The translations under genes and the position numbers were made by a program. 64,000 nucleotides of DNA, taken from contig NZ_JAPTNL010000013.1 in the NCBI RefSeq assembly GCF_026891095.1, positions 1-64,000 of the forward strand. Direction: 5' to 3'. Below are positions 16,459-25,819 of this stretch, piece by piece. This DNA is from Roseovarius salincola. GTDB lineage: Bacteria > Pseudomonadota > Alphaproteobacteria > Rhodobacterales > Rhodobacteraceae. Position 1 is the stretch's first letter; each line of letters opens with the position of its first letter. The notes below the pieces were generated by a model. That model did not search any database and was not told the origin of the DNA. It saw only the letters and a list, made by a program, of their open reading frames with translations.

Positions 16459-17562
16459 TCAGTCCTCGGACAGATCGCCGTAAATCTTGAGGATTTCGCC
16501 CCAGGACTCTTTGGTCTTGCCGGCGAATGCCTCTTGCGATTCGACAACGCGCTTGAAGAAAGGGTTGTCGCCCGAGTTTTTCTCCAGCACACGACCTGCA
16601 GCGGCCATCAATTCGGCATGAATATCCGGGGGGGTCGGGCGCACATTGATACCGTGTTCGGTTTTTAGTGTTCTGATAGCATCGGCATTGCGGGCGATGT
16701 CGGCAACAAAGGTATCAATGATAGTCGCGCGGGCTGCAGTTCTTACCATTTCTTGAAGGTCTGCCGGCAGGCTTTCCCAGAATTGCTGATTAACGATAAT
16801 CTCACCGATGTCGATGAACTGATGAACCGACGCCAGATAGTAGTTGTCGAACACCTGATGGAAGCCGAAAGGCAAGTCTTCAACCGGGTTGATCCATTCG
16901 GCGGCATCAATCACACCACGCTCAGCCGCCGGAAGAACCTCAGGCCCAGGCAGGAATACGGTCGTCACACCAGCCTCTTGGAAAATCTGCCCGACAAGGC
17001 CGGGAGGCGAACGGTATTTGATCTGGCGAAACTGCTCCATGTTCTCAATCGGTTCATTGAACCACCCGAGCGGCTGCCAGCCGGACGGAGTTACAAAGAA
17101 TGAAACGACATCGACGCCGATGACCTCTTGCAAGAGTTCTTCGTAGATTTCCTCGCCGCCGCCTTCGTACATCCACGCTAGATGGGATAATTCATCCAGA
17201 CCCGACCGAGGCCAGACCGGCGAGTTGCTGAACAAAGCTGTTGCCGGGTGTTTCCCTGCCCAAAACTGCGGCCAGGCAAAGCCCGCTTCCAGAAGACCGG
17301 AATCAACCGATTCGAGAATGCGCGACGAGGGAACAACCGCCCCGGCGGCCAACACCCGAACACTCAAGCGTCCATTCGACATGCTCTCAACACGGTCGCC
17401 AAAGCGTTCGAGCATTTCAAATGACATCGCACCCGACGGCACTGCGGCCTGAATCCGCATTTGATAGGTATCTTCGGCTACGGCAGGTGACGCCGTAAAC
17501 AGCCAAAGCCCCGAAAACAATGATGCGGCAAAGCCTTTCATCCATTCGTGTTTATATAGCAT
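16459..17562 (-). CDS. dctP: TRAP transporter substrate-binding protein (DctP family)
   Basis: The 367-residue periplasmic protein binds the substrate for the TRAP system. It has a signal peptide (hydrophobic segment GFAASLFSGLWLFTASPAVA then cleavage before ED). The family signatures are AVPSGAMSFEMLERF and a later AAEWINPVED. The conserved arginine region is near KYRSPPGLVGQ. The start at 17562 has GGGAG eight bases upstream. It is the first gene of the operon and lies 67 bases downstream of the 25-bp operator. Many relatives bind carboxylic acids; the ligand here is unknown. Confidence 0.9.
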   Translation of the reverse strand: MLYKHEWMKGFAASLFSGLWLFTASPAVAEDTYQMRIQAAVPSGAMSFEMLERFGDRVESMSNGRLSVRVLAAGAVVPSSRILESVDSGLLEAGFAWPQFWAGKHPATALFSNSPVWPRSGLDELSHLAWMYEGGGEEIYEELLQEVIGVDVVSFFVTPSGWQPLGWFNEPIENMEQFRQIKYRSPPGLVGQIFQEAGVTTVFLPGPEVLPAAERGVIDAAEWINPVEDLPFGFHQVFDNYYLASVHQFIDIGEIIVNQQFWESLPADLQEMVRTAARATIIDTFVADIARNADAIRTLKTEHGINVRPTPPDIHAELMAAAGRVLEKNSGDNPFFKRVVESQEAFAGKTKESWGEILKIYGDLSED

Positions 17563-17629
17563 TCGCTTTTCTCCCTGTTTTAATTTTCACGGTTACAGAG
17601 TGAATAGCCAAACACTCGTCAGTCAAGAT

Positions 17630-17654
17630 AAAATGGAATAAAGTATACCATTTT
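17630..17654. promoter_or_regulatory. 25-bp operator-like palindrome upstream of dctP (site 1)
   Basis: The halves are AAAATGGAATA (17630-17640) and TATACCATTTT (17644-17654) around AAG. One position in 11 breaks the symmetry. The same design occurs at 21932-21956 and 30669-30693. It lies 67 bases before the dctP start. The IclR-family regulator at 30994 is the obvious candidate to bind it. A further TTTCATGAAA palindrome lies at 17664-17673. Confidence 0.7.
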
Positions 17655-17904
17655 TTATGATTGTTTCATGAAATGCGTTTGAATTGAACAGCTTTCGAAT
17701 TTTGGAAACTTTGACTGCACCCTCATAAGGGGCCCGCACTTCGATCAGGATTTGTCAATTCAGTCGTATTCTCGATATGTTAAACGGCGTCTACCGTAGG
17801 CGACCCAGACTGCGGCGGCGAGCTTTGGTTGCGTGAACGCATGCCGCTCCTGGTTGGGGAGGGGCCGTCGTCCTGGTTTGCGCCCTGTGTCTTGCGCCCA
17901 TCTC
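17655..17904. other. Gap between the MFS gene and the dctP operator
   Basis: This stretch of about 250 bases is AT-rich near the operator and carries no convincing gene. It should contain the terminator of the MFS operon and the dctP promoter. I see no clear hairpin with a T-run. Confidence 0.3.
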
Positions 17905-19071
17905 TCAAGCCTTTGGGAATGTCCTGACTGACCTTGCTGCCGCAAGCGTGTAACACCCATAGGCAGATGAAATTGTCGCCAAGGCAAAGACCGGGGCATA
18001 GCCCAGGGCGGTCGACGCGAGAGCCGCGAAAACCGCAGGGGCCAAGGCCCCGCCCGCGAAAACTGCCAACATACCGGCCGCAGTTGCGGCGCTGACCGCT
18101 TCGGGCCGGGCCATGCGTGCCATCTCGGCCAGGAAAAGGCCATTCCAACTGAAGACTGCAGTCATGATGATTACTGTCGCCGCCACCGCCACGGACGTTG
18201 ATGGCGAACCCACAAGCACCATGGCTGCAAGCGCCATTACCGCCCCGGTTATGGCCAGAACCACGCGCGCCGAGGCCCAATCCGCGACCACGCCCAGCCC
18301 GATCCTTGTCGCGACCGCGAGCGCCATCGAGGCGCTCAGCACGATGCCCGCCGATTGCAGCGTAAGGCCCTGAAACTTGGAAAGATAAGTAACGATGAGC
18401 GCCGACAATCCGAACTGCACCGAAGCGTAAGACCCCGCGACCAAGGCCATGGAGCGAACCTGAGGATCGGAACTCAAGAGGGCGATGACACGAGGTGGAG
18501 TGGCGCCCCCCCGCCCCGAAAGGATATCGAGACGTGACCGAATGGGGGCGCAGGCCAGCGCCACAACGAGGGCAAGCGCTGCCAATATGCCCGCAGCAAA
18601 GGTCCAGCCAGCAATCCCCGACAGCCAGGGCAATCCAAGCCCGGCGATCATTCCACCAAGCGGCACTGAAGTCTGCTTGATCGAAAAAACCAGGTTGCGG
18701 TTCTGGTCCGTCACGAGCCTTGAAAGCAATGCGCCGCTGGCTGTGTTTCCTTGGGCATATGCCGTCCCGAGAAAGGCCGCGGACAGGACCAGCCCGGCGA
18801 TCCCGCCAAAAATGATTACCACCAATCCAAAGGCTGATAGTAGAAGCGTGCCCTGACTGACACGTATCGCCCCATAGCGGGACACCAGTTTCGGTGAACT
18901 GGACGTAAACACAAAGGCCGTGGCAAAGACCGCAGCCGTATGAAAGCCAAGAATTTCCGCCTGCACCTCGAGGCCGGGTGCGATAGCGGTGGCCAGCACC
19001 GGAATCGAAAGCGTGGTGGCGACGACGAGCGCCTGAGAGGCAACCAGAGACGCGAGGGCCGCGATTAGCAT
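17905..19071 (-). CDS. MFS permease
   Basis: The 388-residue protein has about 12 membrane segments and the MFS inter-helix motif in the second half (GLGVVADWASARVV). I start it at the ATG at 19071, where the first membrane helix begins (MLIAALASLVASQ), 5 bases after the stop of the Rieske gene; an ATG at 19119 would overlap that gene by 44 bases. It is the last gene of the Rieske operon and may export or import a pathway compound. Confidence 0.8.
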   Translation of the reverse strand: MLIAALASLVASQALVVATTLSIPVLATAIAPGLEVQAEILGFHTAAVFATAFVFTSSSPKLVSRYGAIRVSQGTLLLSAFGLVVIIFGGIAGLVLSAAFLGTAYAQGNTASGALLSRLVTDQNRNLVFSIKQTSVPLGGMIAGLGLPWLSGIAGWTFAAGILAALALVVALACAPIRSRLDILSGRGGATPPRVIALLSSDPQVRSMALVAGSYASVQFGLSALIVTYLSKFQGLTLQSAGIVLSASMALAVATRIGLGVVADWASARVVLAITGAVMALAAMVLVGSPSTSVAVAATVIIMTAVFSWNGLFLAEMARMARPEAVSAATAAGMLAVFAGGALAPAVFAALASTALGYAPVFALATISSAYGCYTLAAARSVRTFPKA

Positions 19072-19075
19072 GCCG

Positions 19076-19414
19076 CTATAACGCGACCGAATGGGGCCGA
19101 ATGAACACCTGCCCCGCATCCTCGCGCACGTCGTAGCTTGGCAAGGGCAGTTCGGCTGGCCCGAGCATTTCGCCAGATTCGACGTCCCACTGCCAAAAAT
19201 GCACTGGGCAGGTCAGCACCGATCCGATGAGCGAGCCCTCGGCCAGTGGCGTGTCCTGATGAGGGCAATCGGCGCACACGGCGATAACCTTACCATTCAC
19301 CCCCAGCAAGAGCACAAAATCTCCGTTCGGAAGCTCAACCTCCAGCTTGTCGCCATCTGAAATTTCGCTTCGGGCGCAGGCAGGCACCCAATCCTGCTCA
19401 ACCAAATCTGTCAT
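19076..19414 (-). CDS. Rieske-type ferredoxin (small)
   Basis: The 112-residue protein holds one Rieske [2Fe-2S] cluster with ligands in CPH (C50, H52) and CPVH (C69, H72). It has the size of soluble Rieske ferredoxins that carry electrons to ring-hydroxylating oxygenases. The start at 19414 has GAGGA eight bases upstream and overlaps the reductase gene by 17 bases. No oxygenase alpha subunit is in this operon, so its electron acceptor must be encoded elsewhere. Confidence 0.85.
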   Translation of the reverse strand: MTDLVEQDWVPACARSEISDGDKLEVELPNGDFVLLLGVNGKVIAVCADCPHQDTPLAEGSLIGSVLTCPVHFWQWDVESGEMLGPAELPLPSYDVREDAGQVFIRPHSVAL

Positions 19415-20444
19415 ATCGAACATCCTCTGCGGCAACATTGAGTACGGTAAGCAGGTGTTGCAGTGTGGCATCAACCATCGCCGGTGGCCCGGCGACAAAA
19501 TAGACTGGCTTTACGTCGCCGTGTTTCGCCTGTTCGACAATCGGAGCGGCGACATCGTGCGCGAGCCCTTCGGTGAAAATCAGGTTGGCATGGGCCTGCT
19601 GCAATAAGGCCGAGGCTGGTGCGTCGGAAAAAGCGACAGTCACCCGCAAGGCCCCATTCATCTGAGACACCGCGGCATCCAATCTGTCCAGCAGATAGGC
19701 GCTGTCCGGGTCGCGTAGCCCAAAAACGATATGAGATGTGCCGGCGTTGACTGGTCCCTCCGCTTCTGCACGAGCCAGAATGGCCAACATCCCGGCGATC
19801 CCTGACCCGCCCGCGATAGCGACGAAGGGCCGACCTTCGTCAGGGTCGAATATTGCCTGCCCCAAAGGCGCGATGAGTTCGACATCCAGTTCATCACTTG
19901 TATCGAAGACTATTGCGCTGGCCCCGCCCCCCGGCGCCCGGCGCAAGAGAAAATCGAAATGTGCCGCACCCGGCGTGTAGTCGATCATGGACCATGCCCG
20001 CGGGCCTGACAGGTCGGGCAACCCGACAAGGGCGAACTGCCCAGCCTCGTAGACAAGCGGGCGCTCAAGGGTGCAGCGGAAAAGGGCCACGTCATCGGTG
20101 AGAGTCTCTTCCAAAGTCAAGCGGCCCTTCACGCGTTCACATGCCGGGCGCAGCGGCGGCGAAAAGGCCGAGCGAAGCGATAGGGAAACATCATTTACAG
20201 CTGCCGACTGGCAAAGCAGCACTTCGCCAGGCCGACGACAGGACCGCCGACCCGGGGCTTCCGGCCAGAGGTCGGCAATCTCACCTGTTTCAAGCTTTGC
20301 CTTGCACATGCCACAGGTTCCAGTGCCGCATTCATGCGGAAGCCCAACCCCGGCCAGCAACCCGGCATGCAAGATGCGCATTTTGTCAGAGGCATCGAAG
20401 CGTTGGCTTTCGCCTGTTCGGTCTGTGACGACAATCTTGTTCAT
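19398..20444 (-). CDS. Ferredoxin-NAD(P)H reductase with N-terminal plant-type ferredoxin
   Basis: The 348-residue protein joins a [2Fe-2S] ferredoxin domain (ligands C39, C44, C47 in CGTGTCGMC, and C78) to an FAD domain (PRAWSMIDYTP, the RxYS-like FAD motif being altered to RAWS) and an NAD domain (IAGGSGIAGMLAIL and the final YDRFG-type end). This is the reductase of class I/III oxygenase systems. It moves electrons from NADH to the Rieske ferredoxins beside it. It overlaps both neighbours. Confidence 0.88.
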   Translation of the reverse strand: MNKIVVTDRTGESQRFDASDKMRILHAGLLAGVGLPHECGTGTCGMCKAKLETGEIADLWPEAPGRRSCRRPGEVLLCQSAAVNDVSLSLRSAFSPPLRPACERVKGRLTLEETLTDDVALFRCTLERPLVYEAGQFALVGLPDLSGPRAWSMIDYTPGAAHFDFLLRRAPGGGASAIVFDTSDELDVELIAPLGQAIFDPDEGRPFVAIAGGSGIAGMLAILARAEAEGPVNAGTSHIVFGLRDPDSAYLLDRLDAAVSQMNGALRVTVAFSDAPASALLQQAHANLIFTEGLAHDVAAPIVEQAKHGDVKPVYFVAGPPAMVDATLQHLLTVLNVAAEDVRYDRFG

Positions 20445-20809
20445 GACGACACATAGACCCGACCATCGCGTTCCTTGGCCTCATAGAGTCTTAGTTTCAT
20501 TGCCTGCCCTTTGGGCGCAGGAACAGCAGGATCGCCGGTGCGCAGATCAAATTCGAACCCGTGCCAAGGGCAACGCAGCACCTCGTTTTCGCGGGTCATT
20601 TCGATCTTGCCGTATTCCGGCCCCTGCGCCATGCCGGTGATGCACCCGAATTGGAGGTTTGCGCCCATATGCGGGCAGCGGCCAGAGACCGCGCGCAAAG
20701 TGCCGCAGGACAGACGCGTCAAAATGATCGTGGAGCGACCCAGGCGCACCGGCGTCATCTCGCCTGTGCGGATGTCGGCGGAAGCGGCGATTTCGTGTTC
20801 TTTCGCCAT
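20441..20809 (-). CDS. Rieske-type [2Fe-2S] protein (second)
   Basis: This 122-residue protein has Rieske ligands in RCPHMG (C45, H47) and RCPWHGFEFD (C80, H83). The second motif is the form found in oxygenase alpha subunits and related ferredoxins, but the catalytic domain is absent. I start it at the ATG at 20809 (MAKEHEIAASAD), six bases behind the amidohydrolase. It overlaps the reductase gene by 4 bases. Confidence 0.85.
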   Translation of the reverse strand: MAKEHEIAASADIRTGEMTPVRLGRSTIILTRLSCGTLRAVSGRCPHMGANLQFGCITGMAQGPEYGKIEMTRENEVLRCPWHGFEFDLRTGDPAVPAPKGQAMKLRLYEAKERDGRVYVSS

Positions 20810-20814
20810 GTCAA

Positions 20815-21888
20815 TTACTCTGCTGCGGTTGCGCGGTTGTGTTGATCGGGAATATCGAAGCCATAGAGGTCGGCTGCGTTTTTCCACAGGATTTTCTGAC
20901 GAAGACCGTCCGGCAGGCTGCGCGGGATCGCGGCGTCAGGATCGTCAAAATCGAAGTGCGGATAATCCGTTGCAAAAACCAACAGATCCTCGGTTCCGAT
21001 CAGATCAATGACCTTAAGTAATTGATCGGTTGTCATGTCCTCGGTCGGCTGGGTGGCCAGTTTCAGGCGCTCATGGGCATGTTGGCTGGGCAGTTTCTTG
21101 ATCCATGGCACCTCAACGCGGCCCTGCCGGTATTCACGGTCCATCCGCCAAAGGGTGTGCGGCAGCCAAGAAAAGCCACCCTCGAGAATGATGAAGCGCA
21201 ATTTTTCGAACTCGTCGAAGACGCCGTTCAGGATAAGGCTTATCACCTGCCCTTGGATTGCCAAGGGGATAAGGGAATGACGTTCGATGTAGTGCAGCCC
21301 CATACCGTAGGGCCCCTGCGCGAAAACGGTGTGATGAAAGGCGACCACGAGATCGTTGCGTTCGGCCGCCGCGAAGATGGGCCTATAGTATGGGTGCCCA
21401 TACGCAATGTCGTCCACGATGGGTAACATGACCTGCACCATTTGCGGATGTGCCGCCATGCGGTCAATCTCGCGCGCGGCGGCCTCGGGGGCACGGGCAT
21501 TGACTTGAATCGAGCCGGCAAAGCGCGGATCGGAAGACAGCCATTTTTCGGCAACCATGTCGTTATAGGCCGAGGCCATCGCCGAGGCGAAGTCATACTG
21601 CATCTTCAGCCCGGTCGGATAGAAATAGCCTGTCAGCACCGCTTTTGTGACGTTGTATTCATCCAGCAAGTCACGTTTGAGCATCGCAGGGTCCGAGACA
21701 GAGGCCGAGCCGTCTTCATTCTGAACATCTGCACGGTTGCCATTGCCCGGAGATGTATAGGCAAAAGGCTGTGAAAAACCACGCCACGCACCTTGTGCCA
21801 GCCAATCTTTGTAAGGCGCTTTGATATAGGGCACCAGATCTTTGATCCCGGCGAAACCTTCGTGCACGTCTGTATCTATCAAGGGCAT
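20815..21888 (-). CDS. Amidohydrolase-family metal enzyme (Amidohydro_2)
   Basis: The 357-residue TIM-barrel protein starts [12 protein letters not shown], an altered form of the usual metal-binding DxHxH in which the second histidine is glutamate. Later motifs are [16 protein letters not shown] and [11 protein letters not shown] with the final metal aspartate. The family includes decarboxylases of the ACMSD type as well as hydrolases, so decarboxylation or hydrolysis of a ring-cleavage product is possible. It is first in the Rieske operon and has operator site 2 44 bases upstream. Confidence 0.85.
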   Translation of the reverse strand: MPLIDTDVHEGFAGIKDLVPYIKAPYKDWLAQGAWRGFSQPFAYTSPGNGNRADVQNEDGSASVSDPAMLKRDLLDEYNVTKAVLTGYFYPTGLKMQYDFASAMASAYNDMVAEKWLSSDPRFAGSIQVNARAPEAAAREIDRMAAHPQMVQVMLPIVDDIAYGHPYYRPIFAAAERNDLVVAFHHTVFAQGPYGMGLHYIERHSLIPLAIQGQVISLILNGVFDEFEKLRFIILEGGFSWLPHTLWRMDREYRQGRVEVPWIKKLPSQHAHERLKLATQPTEDMTTDQLLKVIDLIGTEDLLVFATDYPHFDFDDPDAAIPRSLPDGLRQKILWKNAADLYGFDIPDQHNRATAAE

Positions 21889-21931
21889 TGCAAACTTCTC
21901 TTAGTTACCGTTGCCCTTACGATAAATTAAT

Positions 21932-21956
21932 AAAACGGAACTTTCTATACCATTTT
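21932..21956. promoter_or_regulatory. 25-bp operator-like palindrome upstream of the amidohydrolase (site 2)
   Basis: The halves are AAAACGGAACT (21932-21942) and TATACCATTTT (21946-21956) around TTC. The right half is identical to that of site 1. The left half keeps AAAAYGGAA. It lies 44 bases before the amidohydrolase start, in the gap 21889-22122, which holds no gene. Confidence 0.65.
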
Positions 21957-22122
21957 TTATCATTTTTTGTAGCTTCGAATACAATTTTCTGACGAAAGCG
22001 ACGCACGGCAGGGTTTGAGACCGCCTTGATCCGGATGAGCCTCCGCATTTTCGAAGCCGTCCGGGGCGGTCAGATACTTGGCTTGCGCGAACGGCGGCGT
22101 GCGTCAGCACCGTCAATCTCGG

Positions 22123-22890
22123 TCAGACAAGAGATCTGAAAACATAAGTCAGCCCCAGCAACAGCAAGCTGACCATGATGACCCGCCGGAAAGCGGCGTC
22201 GCCCAGACGCAATGCCATCCAGCGCCCCAGCCTTAGACCGACTTGCACTGGTAGCATGGCCAACAGGGATGGTAAGAAAAACTCGGGCGTCAGAATGTCG
22301 ACACGCACGAAGGTGATCAGCAGGACGCAGGAACCGAACAGCCACAACACTCCAACGGTTCCAAGGTACCGTTCCTTGGGGGTATTGATCGCCATCAGAT
22401 ACAGGACCAAAGGGGGCCCCAATATCGTGGTCAAAGCTCCTGCGGCGCCGGACACCAAGCCAGCCAATCCACCAAAGAGGGGGGCACGCGATGGCGACAC
22501 GACCATTCGTACTCCGGCCAGTTCTATTGCTGCTGCGGTAATGATCCCGACCCCAAGAATTGCTGAAAGCAGGTTTGCCTCCAGAATGCCGACCAGCGCC
22601 CCTCCGACAGCCGTTCCAGCCAAAACGCCCAAGAAAACAGGTATGTGAGGATGAATGTCTTTACGAATGTCGCTGAAACGAACGAAAATCATGAAATTCG
22701 TCAGAAATACGGGCAACGGTATAAGCGCTAATGCCTGCGAATGGGGCAAGACAAGACCCAACCCTGCTACCGCAACGATCGGCATGGCAAAGCCGATTGC
22801 ACCTTTGACAATGCCTGCGGCAAGAAAGGCGAAACCGAAAACGATCCACCCGACGGCATCCCAATCCGGAAGAGACACAAGCTCTGTCAT
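22123..22890 (-). CDS. TauE/SafE-family membrane protein
   Basis: The 255-residue protein has about eight membrane helices and the two family repeats (AFLAAGIVKGAIGFAMPIVA and GGLAGLVSGAAGALTTILGPPLVLYL). The family exports sulfite, sulfoacetate or other small organic anions. It is the last gene of the glutamate mutase operon, 12 bases behind glmE, and may remove or import a carboxylate of the pathway. Sulfonate metabolism is not otherwise indicated. Confidence 0.85.
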   Translation of the reverse strand: MTELVSLPDWDAVGWIVFGFAFLAAGIVKGAIGFAMPIVAVAGLGLVLPHSQALALIPLPVFLTNFMIFVRFSDIRKDIHPHIPVFLGVLAGTAVGGALVGILEANLLSAILGVGIITAAAIELAGVRMVVSPSRAPLFGGLAGLVSGAAGALTTILGPPLVLYLMAINTPKERYLGTVGVLWLFGSCVLLITFVRVDILTPEFFLPSLLAMLPVQVGLRLGRWMALRLGDAAFRRVIMVSLLLLGLTYVFRSLV

Positions 22891-22902
22891 GTCAAATAAA
22901 GA

Positions 22903-24405
22903 TCAGCTTGCAAGGGGATATGGCATCAACTTGGCCATTTCTTCAGACAGTTCATAGACGCTGTCGATGGCTAGATCCGGGCCGAAAGTTATGCCCTTGT
23001 TATCGGCGCGCTGTTGCAATTGATCGCGGTGATAACGCAGCGTATCTTTTGGAAACGGCATTTTCCCTGGATCAAGAATCCGAAGGTAGCCCTTGTCGTC
23101 GCGTGCGGGCATAATGAGAGACTGGCAACCGCGGTTCGGCGACCAAGGGACATCCATCACCCCGGCTTCAAACGCAGCAGTCGCGCCCTTGGCAACGTCC
23201 CCGTTCCCCATTTCAAGAACTTTATCGAGAATGGTGCGGACCTCTAATTCGATCATCTCCTTTTCAAGCTGGTATTCTGGATGACCCTCGAAGGTGAAAT
23301 CGCGGGCAAGGTAAATTCCCATTCGGGACATCACCAGCCCTTCGGCGTTGTACTCGGGTGTTGGAATGCCCAGTGCTTCGGAGGTCGATTTGGTGGTTAC
23401 GTTATGCGCGCCGCCCACTTTTGCAATAAAGCCCCCGTATACCACCATCGCAGACGCCTGAGCGCGGTTTGCGGGCCAAGCGCCCATCCAGTGGAGCGAG
23501 CTTACCGGCGTGAACACATCTTTGTGCCCCGCGCGATGCAGATATTCCTGCACCAAATCTTTACATGCGGCGATTGAGGCCGCGTCCTGAATCGGGTGCA
23601 TGACCTGCGTCAATTCCAGCCCGTAATGCTTCACGCCCTGCTCCGCGGCCAGCAAGGCATCCAGGACCGCAACCATAATGCCGATGGATGGCGTGACGTT
23701 GGTACCGGTCAGAAAGCTTGGTTGACGCCGGTGGAGTTCCACGCCTTTTTCCAGATATAGCGCAGCCAACCGATCAAGATACTGATAATTGCGGATGCCA
23801 TCTGCTATTGAAAACTCTTTAGTGTATGACGTCGTATAGGCAATTCCAGATCCCAGATACCCGGTCATTCCGCCCGCATATGCGATCTCTCCGGTCATTC
23901 GCGGCATCGCGGTGCCGGTCAGTGCAATAATTGGTCTGTTTACCTGATCCACAATCTCACGGATACGGTCAATGCCGTGATTGACCAGCGGAAAGCCATT
24001 CAGAAGCGAGCGTCCCTTAGCCTCGGAGGCGGTCAAGCCATCGGCGGCCTGACCAAAGCGTTCGTTGCGTGTGTAGCTGTCCGTGGTCGTGGGCAAGATA
24101 TCGGCAAGGCCGTCGACCTCGAGTTTCTGAAGAAGGTCTTTGTGCATGTCAAGAGTGGCGAATCCCCCGCGCGGTTGGGTCAAACAAGCCCCCGTGGCAA
24201 CCGCGTGTCGCGAGACATGGGCATGGTGTTTTTCGGGAACCATCGCTTTGTGGTAGGCGGCCGCCTCGTCGAGGTCGACATCCCCGCCGCAGGACCAACG
24301 TGCAAGATTCTCATCGCGCATCTTGAGAAACTCATCTCTTGGAATTTTGTCTTGGGACAGAGGTCTAATTTGGCTGTCTTGGTCTGTGATGGTTGCGTTA
24401 CCCAT
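22903..24405 (-). CDS. glmE: Glutamate mutase epsilon subunit (methylaspartate mutase E)
   Basis: This 500-residue protein is the catalytic subunit of adenosylcobalamin-dependent glutamate mutase, which interconverts L-glutamate and (2S,3S)-3-methylaspartate. It shows RGGFATLDMHKDLLQKLE, the TDSYTRN substrate region, GFPLVNHG and RQPSFLTGTNVTPSIG typical of GlmE. The length is close to the family norm of about 480. Its start overlaps the glmL stop by 8 bases. The S and L genes lie directly upstream. Glutamate mutase is known best from clostridia and haloarchaea, so its presence here is notable. Confidence 0.93.
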   Translation of the reverse strand: MGNATITDQDSQIRPLSQDKIPRDEFLKMRDENLARWSCGGDVDLDEAAAYHKAMVPEKHHAHVSRHAVATGACLTQPRGGFATLDMHKDLLQKLEVDGLADILPTTTDSYTRNERFGQAADGLTASEAKGRSLLNGFPLVNHGIDRIREIVDQVNRPIIALTGTAMPRMTGEIAYAGGMTGYLGSGIAYTTSYTKEFSIADGIRNYQYLDRLAALYLEKGVELHRRQPSFLTGTNVTPSIGIMVAVLDALLAAEQGVKHYGLELTQVMHPIQDAASIAACKDLVQEYLHRAGHKDVFTPVSSLHWMGAWPANRAQASAMVVYGGFIAKVGGAHNVTTKSTSEALGIPTPEYNAEGLVMSRMGIYLARDFTFEGHPEYQLEKEMIELEVRTILDKVLEMGNGDVAKGATAAFEAGVMDVPWSPNRGCQSLIMPARDDKGYLRILDPGKMPFPKDTLRYHRDQLQQRADNKGITFGPDLAIDSVYELSEEMAKLMPYPLAS

Positions 24406-25816
24406 TGCTCTGGTCCTTTGAGAGAGATTTTAAACTTTGGCGCCCTAGCGCGAGCGCGACTTCAGGCTCTCTCGCTGCCAGAAGGCCTACAGCGTAGAGA
24501 GCATAGTCTGCGTCCAAAAAGAATTCAGCCGACTTTGGACAAAGCGATTGCGGGCGAACGGCACTCCACAATGCGCCCTCCAACGCGGCGCGGCTACCGG
24601 TGCCATGTACAAGCACCCCGCCGGTTCCAATGATGGTGCCAATCTGCGTCAGATCTTTGCCACGCTGAACCGTCGCCGGCCCATGGACGGTCTGGACTAC
24701 GCTGTGTGTTCCGGCGTGCCGCTCGACCGCCACCTCAACCGCGGCCCTTGACAGAGCTTCATCAAATGCGCGCGCCTCGGCGCTATCGGGTAGCCAATCG
24801 ACCTCATCACGGCAACGGGCCAAGAGCCGATCAACATCGTCTGGATCCATTGCCGCTTGCGCTGCGAATTTTTCAGTGCCACCAAAAGCGGCCACGACGT
24901 CGGATGCTGTGTGCCGCATGCCCAAATCGCCCTCGACGGTGCGCTTTGCATAGGGCTCTTCCAACCCCACGAAATGTGCCGAGGATTGCGGCGGCAAGCC
25001 ATCGCAGATGCTATGTACATCGGTTGTGGCGCCACCGATGTCCAACAGCATCAATGGTCCGATACCCGGCGTGCCATCCGTGCCATCAGCCAGAAGCCGT
25101 GTGGCATCCAGCACCGCCGCAGGTGTCGGCATCAACACTTCATCAAATCTGCTGGCGGCGAGGTCGATCCCTTTCGCCCGCACGATGTGGTTTATGAAAA
25201 TTTCGCGTATGACCTCACGCGCCGGTTCGATGTTGAGCTTGAGATATTCAGGCATCACGTTCTCGGTAATGACCGCGTTCTTACCCGAGCTGCGCAAGCT
25301 CTGGCGCGCAGCATCACTGGCACTTCGGTTGCCGGCCAAAACGATCGGACAATCCAGCGTCGAGGCCGCAAGGCGGGATGCGTTCTCAAGATATATGGCC
25401 TTGTTGCCGCCATCCGTGCCGCCGCACAACAGGATCATGTCGGGGCGCTGTGCCTCGATTTGGGAAATATCCATATCGGTCAACTCGTAGGAGTAATTCC
25501 CGATAAGCTTTGCCCCCGCGCCCAAGGCGGCATGCCGTGCTGCTTGTGCGGTAAGCTTGGGCACCAGTCCGATGGTCACCATTCCCAATCCACCGGCAGC
25601 ACTGGAAGAGGCCAAGGTATGGACAAAATCAGGTAAATTTCCTGTTTGGCGTTCAAGGTCCGCAAGTGCCTTGTCTAGGCCTATGTTGATATCGGTGGTC
25701 ACGGTTGAAGGGCCTTGCCCCGAGCCGATGATCGAGGCTCGGTCCAAGTCGACTGCCCGCAGCTTGGTATAGGTACTCCCGAAGTCGATCAAAAGCGCCG
25801 CTCGAACCACTGCCAT
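24398..25816 (-). CDS. glmL: Glutamate mutase accessory protein (MutL/GlmL)
   Basis: The 472-residue actin-fold ATPase has the phosphate motifs LIDFGSTYTKL (N-terminus) and LLDIGGATTDVHS (middle) and a late adenosine motif IIGTGGVLVHG. GlmL-type proteins lie between the S and E genes and probably protect or reactivate the B12 mutase. It is full length. Three bases separate it from glmS. Confidence 0.92.
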   Translation of the reverse strand: MAVVRAALLIDFGSTYTKLRAVDLDRASIIGSGQGPSTVTTDINIGLDKALADLERQTGNLPDFVHTLASSSAAGGLGMVTIGLVPKLTAQAARHAALGAGAKLIGNYSYELTDMDISQIEAQRPDMILLCGGTDGGNKAIYLENASRLAASTLDCPIVLAGNRSASDAARQSLRSSGKNAVITENVMPEYLKLNIEPAREVIREIFINHIVRAKGIDLAASRFDEVLMPTPAAVLDATRLLADGTDGTPGIGPLMLLDIGGATTDVHSICDGLPPQSSAHFVGLEEPYAKRTVEGDLGMRHTASDVVAAFGGTEKFAAQAAMDPDDVDRLLARCRDEVDWLPDSAEARAFDEALSRAAVEVAVERHAGTHSVVQTVHGPATVQRGKDLTQIGTIIGTGGVLVHGTGSRAALEGALWSAVRPQSLCPKSAEFFLDADYALYAVGLLAAREPEVALALGRQSLKSLSKDQSNG

Positions 25817-25819
25817 GCC

